Positions 16,997 to 25,338 of a stretch of 64,000 nucleotides of DNA are shown here, one piece after another. A model generated the notes under the pieces. The model saw only the letters and a list, made by a program, of their open reading frames with translations. It made no database searches and was not told the origin of the DNA. The DNA lies in assembly GCA_020072785.1 (NCBI GenBank), contig JAIQGG010000004.1, positions 238,108 through 302,107 on the forward strand. Reading direction: 5' to 3'. Each line of letters opens with the position of its first letter. Position 1 is the stretch's first letter. The translations under genes and the position numbers were made by a program. The stretch is from Terriglobia bacterium. Its GTDB lineage: Bacteria; Acidobacteriota; Terriglobia; Acidiferrales; UBA7541.

Positions 16997-18355
16997 ATGA
17001 AAACTCACTACGATACGATGAGTTCGGAACGCGCTTTGCTGATTGGTGTCGGCTGGAAGCGTTCCCCGCGCTTTCCGGGGATGCCTGCGGGCGAACCCGA
17101 GCGCGAATCCCTGGCCGAGCTCGTCGAGCTGGCGCGCAGCGCTGGCGCCGAAATCGCCGGCACTATCTTCCAGATGCGCGACTCCGCCGACCCGGCCACG
17201 CTGGTCGGCAAAGGCAAGCTCGAAGAGATCCGTGCGGAAGCCGTGGCCCGCGATGTCCCGCTGATCATTTTCGACCGCAATCTTTCCCCCATCCAGCAGC
17301 GCAATATCGAGAGCGTCACCGAGTGCCGCGTCATCGACCGCACCCAGCTCATCCTGGACATCTTTGCCCGTCATGCGCGCAGCCGTGAAGGCCAGTTGCA
17401 GGTCGAGTTGGCTCAGCTCAACTACCTGCTCCCCCGGCTCACCGGCCGCGGTGCTTCGATGTCTCGCCTCGGCGGCAAGGGCGGCGGCGCCGCAGGCCGC
17501 ATCGGTGTCCGCGGGCCCGGCGAAAAGAAGTTGGAGACCGACCGCCGCCGTATCCGCGAACGCGTCCAGAAGATTCAGAAGGGCATTGACCAGATTCGCA
17601 AGCAGCGCACCCTGCGCCGCGAAGCCCGCCAGGCCGTGCCCCTCGGCACCATCGCCATGGTCGGCTACACCAATGCCGGCAAGTCCACCCTCTTCAACGC
17701 TCTCAGCCGCGCCGAGGTCCTCGTCTCCTCGCGCATGTTCGCCACCCTGGACCCCACCATCCGCGCCATTCGCCTGCCCTCCAACCGCCGCGTCCTGGTC
17801 TCTGACACCGTCGGTTTCATCCGCGATCTTCCCAAGGGCCTGCTGAACGCCTTCCGCGCCACCCTCGAAGAGGTTCAGGAAGCCGCGCTGATCGTTCAGG
17901 TCAGCGACGTCTCCAATCCCCATCATGCCGAACTGGACGACGAAGTGGACAAAGTCCTCCAGGAACTCGGCGTCGCCGACCGCCCCCGCCTGCGCGTCTT
18001 CAACAAAATCGATCTGCTCACTCCTGAACAGATCGCTCCCCTCCGACATCCCTACGCGGGCATCCATGAGGGTGGCCCCGTGCTGGTTTCCGCGAAAACC
18101 GGCCAGGGCCTCGACGAGCTGCTGCGCCGCATGGACATGGCTCTGCCCATCGATCCCGTGGTGACCCTGGCGCTGCGCCTGCCCATGTCCGAAGGCCGCA
18201 CCCTGGCGCTGATTCACGCCCTTGGCAAGGTGCTCCATTCTGAAGTCGAAGATGCACATATGAATCTTCGGGCCGAAGTGCCGGTTTCCGTTGCGCGCCG
18301 CCTGCGCCTTTCCAGTTTCCTCCGTTCCGGAACTTCCGGCGCTTTGCCTGCGTAA
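16997..18355 (+). CDS. hflX: Ribosome-associated GTPase HflX
   Basis: GTPase that binds the 50S subunit and helps rescue stalled or heat-damaged ribosomes. 452 residues: N-terminal HflX domain (ATLVGKGKLEEI, FDRNLSPIQQRN), coiled linker (GPGEKKLETDRRRIRERV), then the G domain with G1 GYTNAGKST at 223-231, DTVGFI as G3 and NKID as G4. The ATG at 16997 is used; an internal ATG (MSSERALL) is also possible. It has its own promoter about 100 bases upstream with a hairpin repeat in the leader. Confidence 0.95.
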   Translation: MKTHYDTMSSERALLIGVGWKRSPRFPGMPAGEPERESLAELVELARSAGAEIAGTIFQMRDSADPATLVGKGKLEEIRAEAVARDVPLIIFDRNLSPIQQRNIESVTECRVIDRTQLILDIFARHARSREGQLQVELAQLNYLLPRLTGRGASMSRLGGKGGGAAGRIGVRGPGEKKLETDRRRIRERVQKIQKGIDQIRKQRTLRREARQAVPLGTIAMVGYTNAGKSTLFNALSRAEVLVSSRMFATLDPTIRAIRLPSNRRVLVSDTVGFIRDLPKGLLNAFRATLEEVQEAALIVQVSDVSNPHHAELDDEVDKVLQELGVADRPRLRVFNKIDLLTPEQIAPLRHPYAGIHEGGPVLVSAKTGQGLDELLRRMDMALPIDPVVTLALRLPMSEGRTLALIHALGKVLHSEVEDAHMNLRAEVPVSVARRLRLSSFLRSGTSGALPA

Positions 18356-18366
18356 CAACATGCAGA

Positions 18367-18388
18367 GTTGACCGCTTCGCGGTCACAC
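18367..18388 (+). repeat. GACCGC hairpin repeat (first of a pair)
   Basis: Core GACCGCTTCGCGGTC at 18370-18384, directly after hflX. The next copy starts 27 bases later. Confidence 0.75.
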
Positions 18389-18393
18389 CTGGA

Positions 18394-18414
18394 GTTGACC
18401 GTTCCACGGTCACG
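18394..18414 (+). repeat. GACCGT hairpin repeat with compensatory change
   Basis: Core GACCGTTCCACGGTC at 18397-18411. The inner stem pair is T-A instead of C-G, changed on both arms, so the stem is kept. Confidence 0.7.
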
Positions 18415-18430
18415 CCTGCAGGAGGGTGCG

Positions 18431-18631
18431 ATGATAGCTTTTCTTCTGTGGTGCATCCTGTTCGTGCTGTGCTGGCCTCTGGCCTTGCTGGCTCTCGTCC
18501 TCTATCCCATCGTCTGGTTGCTGACCCTGCCGCTCCGGCTCCTTGGCATTGCCGTCCACGGCGTTTTCGCCTTGCTGCACGCTATTCTCTTCCTGCCGGT
18601 GCGTTTATTGCGGGGGCCGCGCGCGGTCTGA
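18431..18631 (+). CDS. Small integral membrane protein
   Basis: 66 residues, almost entirely hydrophobic (IAFLLWCILFVLCWPLALL and LVLYPIVWLLTLPLRLL, then LLHAILFLPVRLL), with two to three possible membrane helices and basic residues at the C-terminus (RLLRGPRAV). The ATG has a strong Shine-Dalgarno AGGAGGG five bases upstream (18420-18426). No family recognised. It sits between hflX and a gene-free stretch, preceded by two hairpin repeats. Confidence 0.7.
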   Translation: MIAFLLWCILFVLCWPLALLALVLYPIVWLLTLPLRLLGIAVHGVFALLHAILFLPVRLLRGPRAV

Positions 18632-19040
18632 GGCCGCCGCAGGAGTACCTTCTGGGTAAACTTTTCGTTTTCGCCTGCGCCGTGCCCCGCAACACGTGGA
18701 GAAATAAGGCCTTTTTCGGGGTATGCCGCAGGCCGCTAATGTGGAAAACCTTGTGGAAATCAAGAAGACCATGTCCTCGGATTTGCCTTCCGCCGCCGCG
18801 ATCCTATTTCCGGTCTTTCGTGGATGCTTGTAACCTGCTTTCCTGTCAACTGTTTAACCCATTAGGAAAGGTCGTCCCGCAAGCCTCTGCTTCTCTTTAA
18901 CCGCCCATTAACAACCGCTAATTTGCACAGCTTTGCAGCAAGATGTTACGCATGAGTATAGCTACCGGCAATCCTCCGTGCGTTCTTCCTGTTGCTGTTC
19001 TAGTACCCACTCCCGGGCTCCTCTCCGGCCCTCCGAGGCG
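18632..19040. other. Intergenic stretch without a convincing gene
   Basis: About 400 bases between the small membrane protein and the pgsA promoter. Overlapping frames here have no Shine-Dalgarno and poor composition. No strong hairpin was seen. Confidence 0.5.
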
Positions 19041-19069
19041 TTGACGCGGGCCTCCGCGAAGTCTATAGT
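19041..19069 (+). promoter_or_regulatory. Strong sigma-70-type promoter of pgsA
   Basis: TTGACG (19041-19046), exactly 17 bases, TATAGT (19064-19069); start codon at 19123. Confidence 0.7.
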
Positions 19070-19122
19070 GAGGCCCGAGTTGGTGGAGTCCACAGGGCGG
19101 CGCCTCCGCCGGCCGCACACTC

Positions 19123-19749
19123 ATGAATCTTCCGAATTCGCTCACACTTTTGCGGATTTTCTTTGTTCCGCTGTTGATCGTTGTCCTGCTGACACGCAGC
19201 CCCAACCTCGTGCTGTGGGGCCTCCAGGTCCATTTTGAAGTCTGGGGCGTGCTCATCCTGCTGATGGCCGCAGCCACCGACTGGGCCGACGGCTATTTCG
19301 CGCGCCGCCGCCTGGAAGTGACCACCCTGGGCATTCTCCTCGATCCCGTCGCGGACAAGCTGCTCATCTGCGCCGCTTTTGTCTCTCTCGTGGACATGCA
19401 TCTCGTGCAGGCCTGGATGGTGGTCATCATCATCGGCCGCGAGCTGACCGTCCTGGGCCTGCGCAACATCGCCACCGCGGAAGGTTTCACCATCCTCCCC
19501 TCGCTGCTCGGCAAGACCAAGATGGTCCTCCAGGTTCTTGCCTGCGCCACGCTCATCCTCGGCGCGCGCCATCTCTTTCTCAAGCCCCTGAGCGTGGTTT
19601 TGCTCTGGATGGTGGTCATCAGCGCCTTGGTTTCCGCCGCCCAGTACTTCCTCCGCTTCTGGAGCCAGCTCGACGACCGCATCAAACAGCGCCACACCCT
19701 CAATCTGCTCGAGCGTCGCAAAAAAACGCAGGATGTCCCCACTCTCTGA
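19123..19749 (+). CDS. pgsA: CDP-diacylglycerol--glycerol-3-phosphate 3-phosphatidyltransferase
   Basis: Makes phosphatidylglycerophosphate, the precursor of phosphatidylglycerol and cardiolipin; inner membrane. 208 residues starting MNLPNSLTLLRIFFVPLL, the typical PgsA N-terminus, with the full CDP-alcohol transferase motif (DWADGYFARRR ... GILLDPVADK) and GRELTVLGLR. Four to five membrane helices. The C-terminal tail is basic. It overlaps the AMMECR1 gene by 17 bases, so translation is probably coupled. Confidence 0.92.
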   Translation: MNLPNSLTLLRIFFVPLLIVVLLTRSPNLVLWGLQVHFEVWGVLILLMAAATDWADGYFARRRLEVTTLGILLDPVADKLLICAAFVSLVDMHLVQAWMVVIIIGRELTVLGLRNIATAEGFTILPSLLGKTKMVLQVLACATLILGARHLFLKPLSVVLLWMVVISALVSAAQYFLRFWSQLDDRIKQRHTLNLLERRKKTQDVPTL

Positions 19750-20299
19750 TTCCGAGAAACAAGTGCTGCTGGCCCTGGCGCGCCGTGCGATCGAGGCCGC
19801 CGTGCGCGAAGCGCAACTCCTCGACACTCCTCCCTGGCCTGGCATTCTCGCCGAGCCGCGCGGCATTTTCGTCACCCTGCACTGCCGCGGCCGCTTGCAG
19901 GGCTGCATCGGCGTCATCGAGCCCCTGGAACCCCTCGGCGACAGCCTCGTGCGCTGCGCCGTCGGCGCCGCCCTCAGCGATCCGCGCTTTCCAGCCCTCC
20001 GGGCGGAAGAGCTCTTCGATCTGCATATCGAACTCTCTCTCCTCTCGCGTCTCCAGCCCATCCTGCCCCAGGAGGTCGAGCTCGGGCGCCACGGCCTGTT
20101 CCTGCGCCGCGTTGCGCACCGCGGCCTGCTCCTTCCGCAGGTGGCCACGGAGCATGGGTTCACCCGCGAGCGCTTCCTGGAGGAGACCTGCCGCAAGGCT
20201 GGCCTGCCCCCCGGCGCCTGGCTGGATCCTGAGACCCAGCTTTATGCCTTCACCTGCGAGATCATCACCGAATCCCGGGCAGGCCCGCCGCGGCCCTGA
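19733..20299 (+). CDS. AMMECR1-domain protein (AmmeMemoRadiSam system protein A)
   Basis: 188 residues matching the AMMECR1 fold: GIFVTLHCRGRLQGCIGVIEP is its hallmark region (residues about 44-65, with LQGCIG), then DPRFPALRAEEL and ELSLLSRLQPI. In many bacteria this protein accompanies a Memo-like protein and a radical SAM enzyme in a putative RNA- or protein-modification system; neither partner is in this window, so it is either orphan or its partners lie elsewhere. Biochemical function is unknown. The start lies inside the end of pgsA. Confidence 0.86.
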   Translation: MSPLSDSEKQVLLALARRAIEAAVREAQLLDTPPWPGILAEPRGIFVTLHCRGRLQGCIGVIEPLEPLGDSLVRCAVGAALSDPRFPALRAEELFDLHIELSLLSRLQPILPQEVELGRHGLFLRRVAHRGLLLPQVATEHGFTRERFLEETCRKAGLPPGAWLDPETQLYAFTCEIITESRAGPPRP

Positions 20300-20333
20300 A
20301 AGGGCCCGCCCGCGGTCCCGCATCCTTTCCCGG

Positions 20334-20370
20334 AAAAACAAAAGGCCCGGACCCTTGCGGGTCCGGGCCT
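20334..20370 (-). terminator. Rho-independent terminator, perfect 12-bp stem
   Basis: AGGCCCGGACCC (20343-20354), loop TTGC, GGGTCCGGGCCT (20359-20370). Read on the minus strand it is followed by TTTTGTTTTTCC, so it ends the gene at 20399-21316; it may also stop traffic from the plus strand. Confidence 0.85.
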
Positions 20371-20398
20371 GCCTCAATCTTTCCGGTTCAGCGGACTC

Positions 20399-21316
20399 TT
20401 ATTCGATTTCGACGTAGTCCCCGTCGTAGATTTCGCTGGACGCTTCGGTGATCTGCACCACCGAGGAATTCCGCGTCACATTCAGGACGATTCCCTCCCC
20501 AAGCACCTCCCGGGGCAGATCCTCCGGGCCATATTCTTCGCGCGTGCCTCCGAATCCGTAGAGCTTGAAATGGTAATTCTCCGCCTGGGGAACTGTCTCA
20601 TTGCGCGTGCCCTGGTACCGGAACACGCGGAAGTACTCGCCCACTCTCACGCCCTGGTTGCTGCCGAGGTTTACATACACCACGTCGTTCTGCCCGGCGC
20701 TCGGCTGGAACGTCGACGTCGTCACCACCATGGCCACTTCCTTGCCGCTCTTCGGCGCGAAATGATCAAACGCTGCTGGTTCTTTGTACGTGGGCACCGG
20801 CCGCGCTTCGAAGGGCCGGATGATATCGCCGCGCTGCATCGCGCCGCAGGAGAAGATCACCTTGGCGATGGAAATCTTCTCTTTGACCTGCACTACCTGG
20901 ATCCGCCCTTGGTCTTCATATGGCGTGCCCATGGCGCGCATCAGCTTTTTCTGCCACTTGAACCAGGGCAGGGGCATGGGATCCTTGCTGCGGCGCAGCA
21001 CCAGGAACTCGTCCCCCGCCTTCACTCCCTGGCTCCCTCCCCGGTTGATATACACGTAGTCGCCGGAGCTGAACGTGGTCTGGTAGGTCGATTGCTCCCC
21101 GGAGATGACGTGCATGTCCTCGGGGACAAGCTGGTCCGTCACAAATCCCGAGCAATACACCGTCGAATAGTCCGGCTGGTGAACCGCCGGTGCCGCTGCC
21201 GGCTCTGCTGCCACCGCCGCCGGTGCGCCGGGGGTGGGCGCGGGTTCCGTCTGGGCCGCACATAGGCCGGCCCCTGCCAAAATCGCGAAACACAATCCTG
21301 CAGCATTCATGCGCAT
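20399..21316 (-). CDS. Secreted protein with repeated beta-rich units
   Basis: 305 residues with a signal peptide (AAGLCFAILAGAGLCAAQ) and an Ala/Pro linker. Two copies of the same unit are visible: GDYVYINRGGSQGVKAGDEF (residues 85-104) and DVVYVNLGSNQGVRVGEYF (211-229), each followed by a VxR strand; the C-terminus IYDGDYVEIE looks like a third, partial unit. The pattern G-D-x-V-Y-x-N-x-G-x2-Q-G-V is reminiscent of FlgT C-terminal-like or outer-membrane assembly modules. Function unknown. ATG 21316 chosen for its AAGGAG seven bases upstream. Confidence 0.75.
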   Translation of the reverse strand: MRMNAAGLCFAILAGAGLCAAQTEPAPTPGAPAAVAAEPAAAPAVHQPDYSTVYCSGFVTDQLVPEDMHVISGEQSTYQTTFSSGDYVYINRGGSQGVKAGDEFLVLRRSKDPMPLPWFKWQKKLMRAMGTPYEDQGRIQVVQVKEKISIAKVIFSCGAMQRGDIIRPFEARPVPTYKEPAAFDHFAPKSGKEVAMVVTTSTFQPSAGQNDVVYVNLGSNQGVRVGEYFRVFRYQGTRNETVPQAENYHFKLYGFGGTREEYGPEDLPREVLGEGIVLNVTRNSSVVQITEASSEIYDGDYVEIE

Positions 21317-21349
21317 CGAAACACTCCTTCGGAAAACCAGCCGCACGAA

Positions 21350-21369
21350 TCGACCGCTTTGCGGTCGCG
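21350..21369 (-). repeat. GACCGC hairpin repeat
   Basis: CGACCGC-TTT-GCGGTCG (21351-21367), a 7-bp stem. It lies in the upstream region of the minus-strand gene at 20399-21316. Confidence 0.7.
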
Positions 21370-21522
21370 CAATATCGCCGTGCGGGGACTCTTCTTTTTC
21401 ACGCTAACAAAGCTGCCGGGGAGCGTCAAGAAAATGCCGGGGGTGGCTTTACAGGTTGGATACCGCATGGTAAAAGCCCTGTCTTGCCCACCGTGACCCG
21501 CAAACCACAGGGAAGGACTCTT

Positions 21523-23043
21523 TTGGCCACCGGCGCGGACCGCATCTGCGCGGTCGTGGCGGCCCCCACGGCTCGCGAGATGACCCGCCAGTTGCACTCC
21601 GCCCTGCGCCTCACCCGCACCGTCGAGCTGCGCCTGGACTGGCTGCACAGTGCTGCCGAGCGCGCCGCCTTCCTTGCACGCCTGCGAACCGGCCGCATCC
21701 CCGCCACATTCCTGGCCACCTGCCGCCGCACCGCAGGCGGCGGACGCTTCACCGGTTCACCCGCCGCCGAGCTGGCCGCGCTGTCCGCCGCCGTGCGCAG
21801 TGGCTGCTCCTGGTGCGACGTCGAAATCGAAACCGCGCGCAGGGTCTCCCCGCAGACCCTGCAGCGGGCCCTGGCCCCCGCAAAAATTCTCCTTTCCTTT
21901 CACGATTTCCGCGCGACGCCCAGGTCCTTCGCCCCGCTTTTCACCCTCGCCCGGCGTTTTGCCGCCGACGGCGTCAAAATCGCCGCCCAGGCCTGCACCA
22001 TTGCCGACAGCCGGCGCATCCTGCGCCTCGCCACCGGCCGCCGCGACGTCGTGGCCGTGCCCATGGGCGAAGCCGGCCTCCCCGCGCGCATCCTCGCCCT
22101 GCGCGCAGGCAGTGCCCTCGCCTATGCCCCCGTCGCCGCCGCTACGGCCCCGGGCCAGGTCTCGCTCCACGACCTGCACCACCTCTACCGCGCCCATGCC
22201 CTGACCCCACGCACGCGCGTCTACGGCGTCATCGGCGACCCCGTCGGCCACTCGCTCTCCCCGCTTCTGCACAACACCGGCTTCGTGGAACGCCAGATCG
22301 ACGCCGTCTATCTCCCCTTCCTGGTCAAGGACCTGCCCGACTTTCTCCGCGCCCTCCCGGAATTCGGCATCCGCGGCTTCAGCGTCACTCTTCCCCACAA
22401 GCAAACCATCCTCCGCCACCTCGCGGAGTGCGATCCCCTGGCCGCCGAAATCGGCGCCGTGAACACTGTGGTCGTCCGCGCCGATGGTTCGCTCTTCGGT
22501 TGCAACACCGATTACGTCGGCGTGCTGCGCGCCCTCGAATCCCGCCTGCAACTCCCCGGCAGCCGCGTTCTCGTCTTTGGTGCCGGCGGTTCGGCGCGGG
22601 CCGCGGCCTTCGCCCTCGCCCGCGCCGGCGCCGTCGTCGCCGTCTGCGCCCGCCGCGAAAAGCAGGCCCGCGAGCTGGCTCGCGCCGTCGGCGGAGAGGC
22701 CCTTCCGCGCCGCGCCCTGCGCAGCGAATTCTTCGACGCCATCCTCAATTCCACTCCCGTTGGCATGCACCCCCGCGTCGGCATTTCCCCTCTTTCTCTC
22801 GCCGAGTTACACTGTAAGATTGTCATGGATCTCATCTACCGTCCCGGGAAGACCCAGTTGCTGAAGCTGGCCGCGCGCCGCGGCTGCGCAACCGTGTCCG
22901 GTGTGGACATGTTTCTCGCCCAGGGCATCGCCCAGTGGGAGATCTGGACTCGCCGCCCCGCCCCCGAAGCCCCCATGCGCCGTGCCGTCCTGCGCGCCCT
23001 GCGCGCCGAAGAACAAGCCTCCCCTTTGCGGAGCCGGCCATGA
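21523..23043 (+). CDS. aroDE: Fused 3-dehydroquinate dehydratase / shikimate dehydrogenase
   Basis: Bifunctional enzyme for steps three and four of the shikimate pathway. Residues 1-225 are a type I dehydratase: ICAVVAAPTAREM, ELRLDWL, His127 in SFHDF and the Schiff-base Lys152 in VKIAAQA. Residues from about 230 are shikimate dehydrogenase: VIGDPVGHSLSPLLHN, FSVTLPHKQ, GAVNTVV, NTDYVG and the NADP motif GAGGSARAA. Such fusions are known in plants and some bacteria. I chose TTG 21523 because GGAAGGA lies five bases upstream; a GTG at 21493 is an alternative. It overlaps trpE by ATGA, linking shikimate and tryptophan synthesis. Confidence 0.93.
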   Translation: MATGADRICAVVAAPTAREMTRQLHSALRLTRTVELRLDWLHSAAERAAFLARLRTGRIPATFLATCRRTAGGGRFTGSPAAELAALSAAVRSGCSWCDVEIETARRVSPQTLQRALAPAKILLSFHDFRATPRSFAPLFTLARRFAADGVKIAAQACTIADSRRILRLATGRRDVVAVPMGEAGLPARILALRAGSALAYAPVAAATAPGQVSLHDLHHLYRAHALTPRTRVYGVIGDPVGHSLSPLLHNTGFVERQIDAVYLPFLVKDLPDFLRALPEFGIRGFSVTLPHKQTILRHLAECDPLAAEIGAVNTVVVRADGSLFGCNTDYVGVLRALESRLQLPGSRVLVFGAGGSARAAAFALARAGAVVAVCARREKQARELARAVGGEALPRRALRSEFFDAILNSTPVGMHPRVGISPLSLAELHCKIVMDLIYRPGKTQLLKLAARRGCATVSGVDMFLAQGIAQWEIWTRRPAPEAPMRRAVLRALRAEEQASPLRSRP

Positions 23044-24638
23044 TCCAGCCGGGCTTTTCCGAATTTCAGCGTCTCGCCAGGCACGGCAATCTCGTCCCGG
23101 TCTATGAAACGCTCTCCGCCGATCTGCTCACTCCCGTCGCCGCCCATATGCGTCTGGCGCAGGGCGCGCGCTACTCCTTTCTCCTGGAAAGCGTCGAGGG
23201 TGGCGAGAAGATCGCCCGCTACACCTTCGTCGGCGCCCACCCCGAAGAGACCTTCCGCTACGTCGCCGGCGCCTGCGTCCTCGAAAGCCGCGATCGCCTC
23301 GTCTGGGAGGAGCGTGATCCCGTGGCTTTTCTCCGCGAGCGCATGCGGCGCTTCCGCCCCGTGCGCGTGCCGGGGCTGCCCCCGCTCGTCGGCGGCGCCA
23401 TCGGCCATTTTTCCTACGACATGGTCCGCCTCATCGAGCGCCTGCCCCGCCGCCTCCGCGACGACATCGGCCTCAGCGACGCCATGCTCATGTTCTACTT
23501 CGGCCTCGTTGCCTTCGATCACGTCCAGCACCGCCTGTGGATCATCCGCAACGTCTTCACCGAGGGCCCCGGCAACCTGCGCTCCAAATACGACGCCGCC
23601 GTCCGCGAAATCGCCGCCACCCGCAAGACCCTCGCGCAGCCCGCCGCCGCCGAGCTGCCTCCCGCGCCGCAGGCCTCCGCGAAGCGCGCCCCCCTCCGCG
23701 TCACCTCCAATTTCCAGCGCCGCGAATATCTCGCCGCCGTCCGCCGCGCCAAGCAATACATCCGCGCCGGCGATATCTTTCAAGTCGTTCTCAGCCAGCG
23801 CTTTTCCGCCCGGACCCACGCCGACCCTTTCCAGGTCTACCGCGAGCTGCGCGCCCTCAACCCTTCGCCCTATCTCTTCTACCTGCGCCTCAACGATGTC
23901 AGCGTCATCGGCAGCTCTCCCGAGATGCTCGTCAAGGTCCAGGGCCGCGATGTTTTCTACCGTCCCATCGCCGGCACGCGCCCCCGCGGCCGCGATGAAA
24001 AAGAAGACTTGCGCCTCGAGGCCGATCTCCTCGCCAGCGAGAAGGAGCGCGCCGAGCACATCATGCTCGTGGACCTCGGCCGCAACGACCTCGGCCGCGT
24101 CTGCGACTACGGCACCGTGCGCCCCGAAAAGCTCCTCAGCGTCGAGCGCTACTCCCACGTCATGCATCTTGTCTCCAGCCTGCGCGGCCGCCTCCGCCCC
24201 GATGTCGACTGCTTTGACGCCCTCATGGCCTGCTTTCCCGCCGGCACCGTTTCCGGCGCACCCAAGGTCCGCGCCATGGAAATCATCGAGGAGATGGAAA
24301 AGACCCGCCGCGGCATTTACGCCGGCGGCATCCTTTATCTCGATTTCGCCGGCAATCTCGATTCCTGCATCGCTCTGCGCACCATGGTCATGAAGGGCGG
24401 CACGGCCTACGTCCAGGCCGGCGGCGGCATCGTCGCCGATTCCACTCCCGCGGGCGAGTATCAGGAGACGGTCAACAAAGCCCGCGCCCTGATCGCCGCT
24501 CTCGAAGCCGCGCACCTGCGCACGCCCCTGCAACCGGAGAAACCGCGCAGGAAAGATTTCCGGGGGAAGAAAGCCGGAGCGGGCAAGCGTCGTGCCAGAA
24601 AGCGCGCAACAAAGAAACACGGAATGAAACGCCAATGA
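23040..24638 (+). CDS. trpE: Anthranilate synthase component I
   Basis: Converts chorismate and ammonia to anthranilate. 532 residues: N-terminal regulatory domain with LLES at 48-51, the tryptophan feedback site, then the chorismate-binding domain ([76 protein letters not shown]). Oddity: the last 35 residues form a very basic tail ([16 protein letters not shown] and onward) not expected in TrpE. The ATG overlaps the aroDE stop, and trpG overlaps the end. Confidence 0.94.
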   Translation: MIQPGFSEFQRLARHGNLVPVYETLSADLLTPVAAHMRLAQGARYSFLLESVEGGEKIARYTFVGAHPEETFRYVAGACVLESRDRLVWEERDPVAFLRERMRRFRPVRVPGLPPLVGGAIGHFSYDMVRLIERLPRRLRDDIGLSDAMLMFYFGLVAFDHVQHRLWIIRNVFTEGPGNLRSKYDAAVREIAATRKTLAQPAAAELPPAPQASAKRAPLRVTSNFQRREYLAAVRRAKQYIRAGDIFQVVLSQRFSARTHADPFQVYRELRALNPSPYLFYLRLNDVSVIGSSPEMLVKVQGRDVFYRPIAGTRPRGRDEKEDLRLEADLLASEKERAEHIMLVDLGRNDLGRVCDYGTVRPEKLLSVERYSHVMHLVSSLRGRLRPDVDCFDALMACFPAGTVSGAPKVRAMEIIEEMEKTRRGIYAGGILYLDFAGNLDSCIALRTMVMKGGTAYVQAGGGIVADSTPAGEYQETVNKARALIAALEAAHLRTPLQPEKPRRKDFRGKKAGAGKRRARKRATKKHGMKRQ

Positions 24639-25198
24639 TCCTGCTGCTCGACAACTACGATTCCTTCACCTACAACCTCGCCCAGTACCTTGGCGAGCTC
24701 GGTTGCGACGTGGAAGTCCGCCGCAACGACAAGATCTCCGTCGACCAGGTCGCGCGCCTCACGCTAGAACGCGTGGTCATCTCGCCCGGCCCCTGCACCC
24801 CGCAGCAGGCCGGCATCTCCATCCCCTTGATCCAGCGCCTGGCCGGCAAGCTGCCCATTCTCGGCGTCTGCCTGGGCCATCAGGCCATCGGCGCGGCCTT
24901 TGGCGCGAAGATCGTCCGCGCCCACGAGCTCTTCCACGGCAAAACCAGCGAGATCTATCACGACGGCAAGGGTATCTTCCGCAACCTTCCCAATCCCTTC
25001 ACCGCCACCCGCTACCATTCCCTCATCGTCGAGCGCAAATCCCTCCCGCGCGTTCTGCACATCTCCGCCGAAACCAAGGACGGCATCATCATGGGCCTCC
25101 GCCACCGCAAATTCCCCATCGAAGGCGTTCAGTTCCACCCCGAATCCGTCCTCACCGAATCCGGCAAGCAGCTCCTGAAAAATTTCCTTTCCCTGTAA
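24635..25198 (+). CDS. trpG: Anthranilate synthase component II (glutamine amidotransferase)
   Basis: Class I glutamine amidotransferase that delivers ammonia to TrpE; it may also serve aminodeoxychorismate synthase, since TrpG and PabA cannot be told apart by sequence alone. 187 residues: [13 protein letters not shown], the nucleophile Cys79 in [10 protein letters not shown], and His168/Glu170 in FHPES. It overlaps trpE by four bases. It is the last plus-strand gene of the aroDE-trpE-trpG unit; trpD is 3 kb away on the other strand. Confidence 0.94.
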   Translation: MILLLDNYDSFTYNLAQYLGELGCDVEVRRNDKISVDQVARLTLERVVISPGPCTPQQAGISIPLIQRLAGKLPILGVCLGHQAIGAAFGAKIVRAHELFHGKTSEIYHDGKGIFRNLPNPFTATRYHSLIVERKSLPRVLHISAETKDGIIMGLRHRKFPIEGVQFHPESVLTESGKQLLKNFLSL

Positions 25199-25217
25199 CT
25201 GCCTCCGCTGTCCTCTC

Positions 25218-25246
25218 GTAGGGGTACGACATTGTCGTGCCCGTCC
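25218..25246. repeat. Palindromic intergenic repeat (GTAGGGG family)
   Basis: GTAGGGGTACGAC-ATT-GTCGTGCCC: stem of ACGAC/GTCGT plus GGG/CCC, downstream of trpG. Confidence 0.55.
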
Positions 25247-25252
25247 GACGGC

Positions 25253-25290
25253 GCAAAAAAAACGGTTGAACAGTTCAACTCTTCAACCGT
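25253..25290 (-). terminator. Rho-independent terminator for the M20 peptidase gene
   Basis: On the minus strand ACGGTTGAA ... TTCAACCGT (25282-25290 and 25262-25270) is followed by a run of eight T (25255-25262 region). A further related half-site GTTCAACC lies at 25297-25304. Confidence 0.65.
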
Positions 25291-25338
25291 CTAACCGTTC
25301 AACCCCCACTGGCCAGTGACACGCATCGCAACCACCGG

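Noticed and set aside
18448..18900. 150-residue plus-strand frame after hflX
   Set aside because: Overlaps the small membrane protein in another frame and lacks a Shine-Dalgarno; no domain pattern.
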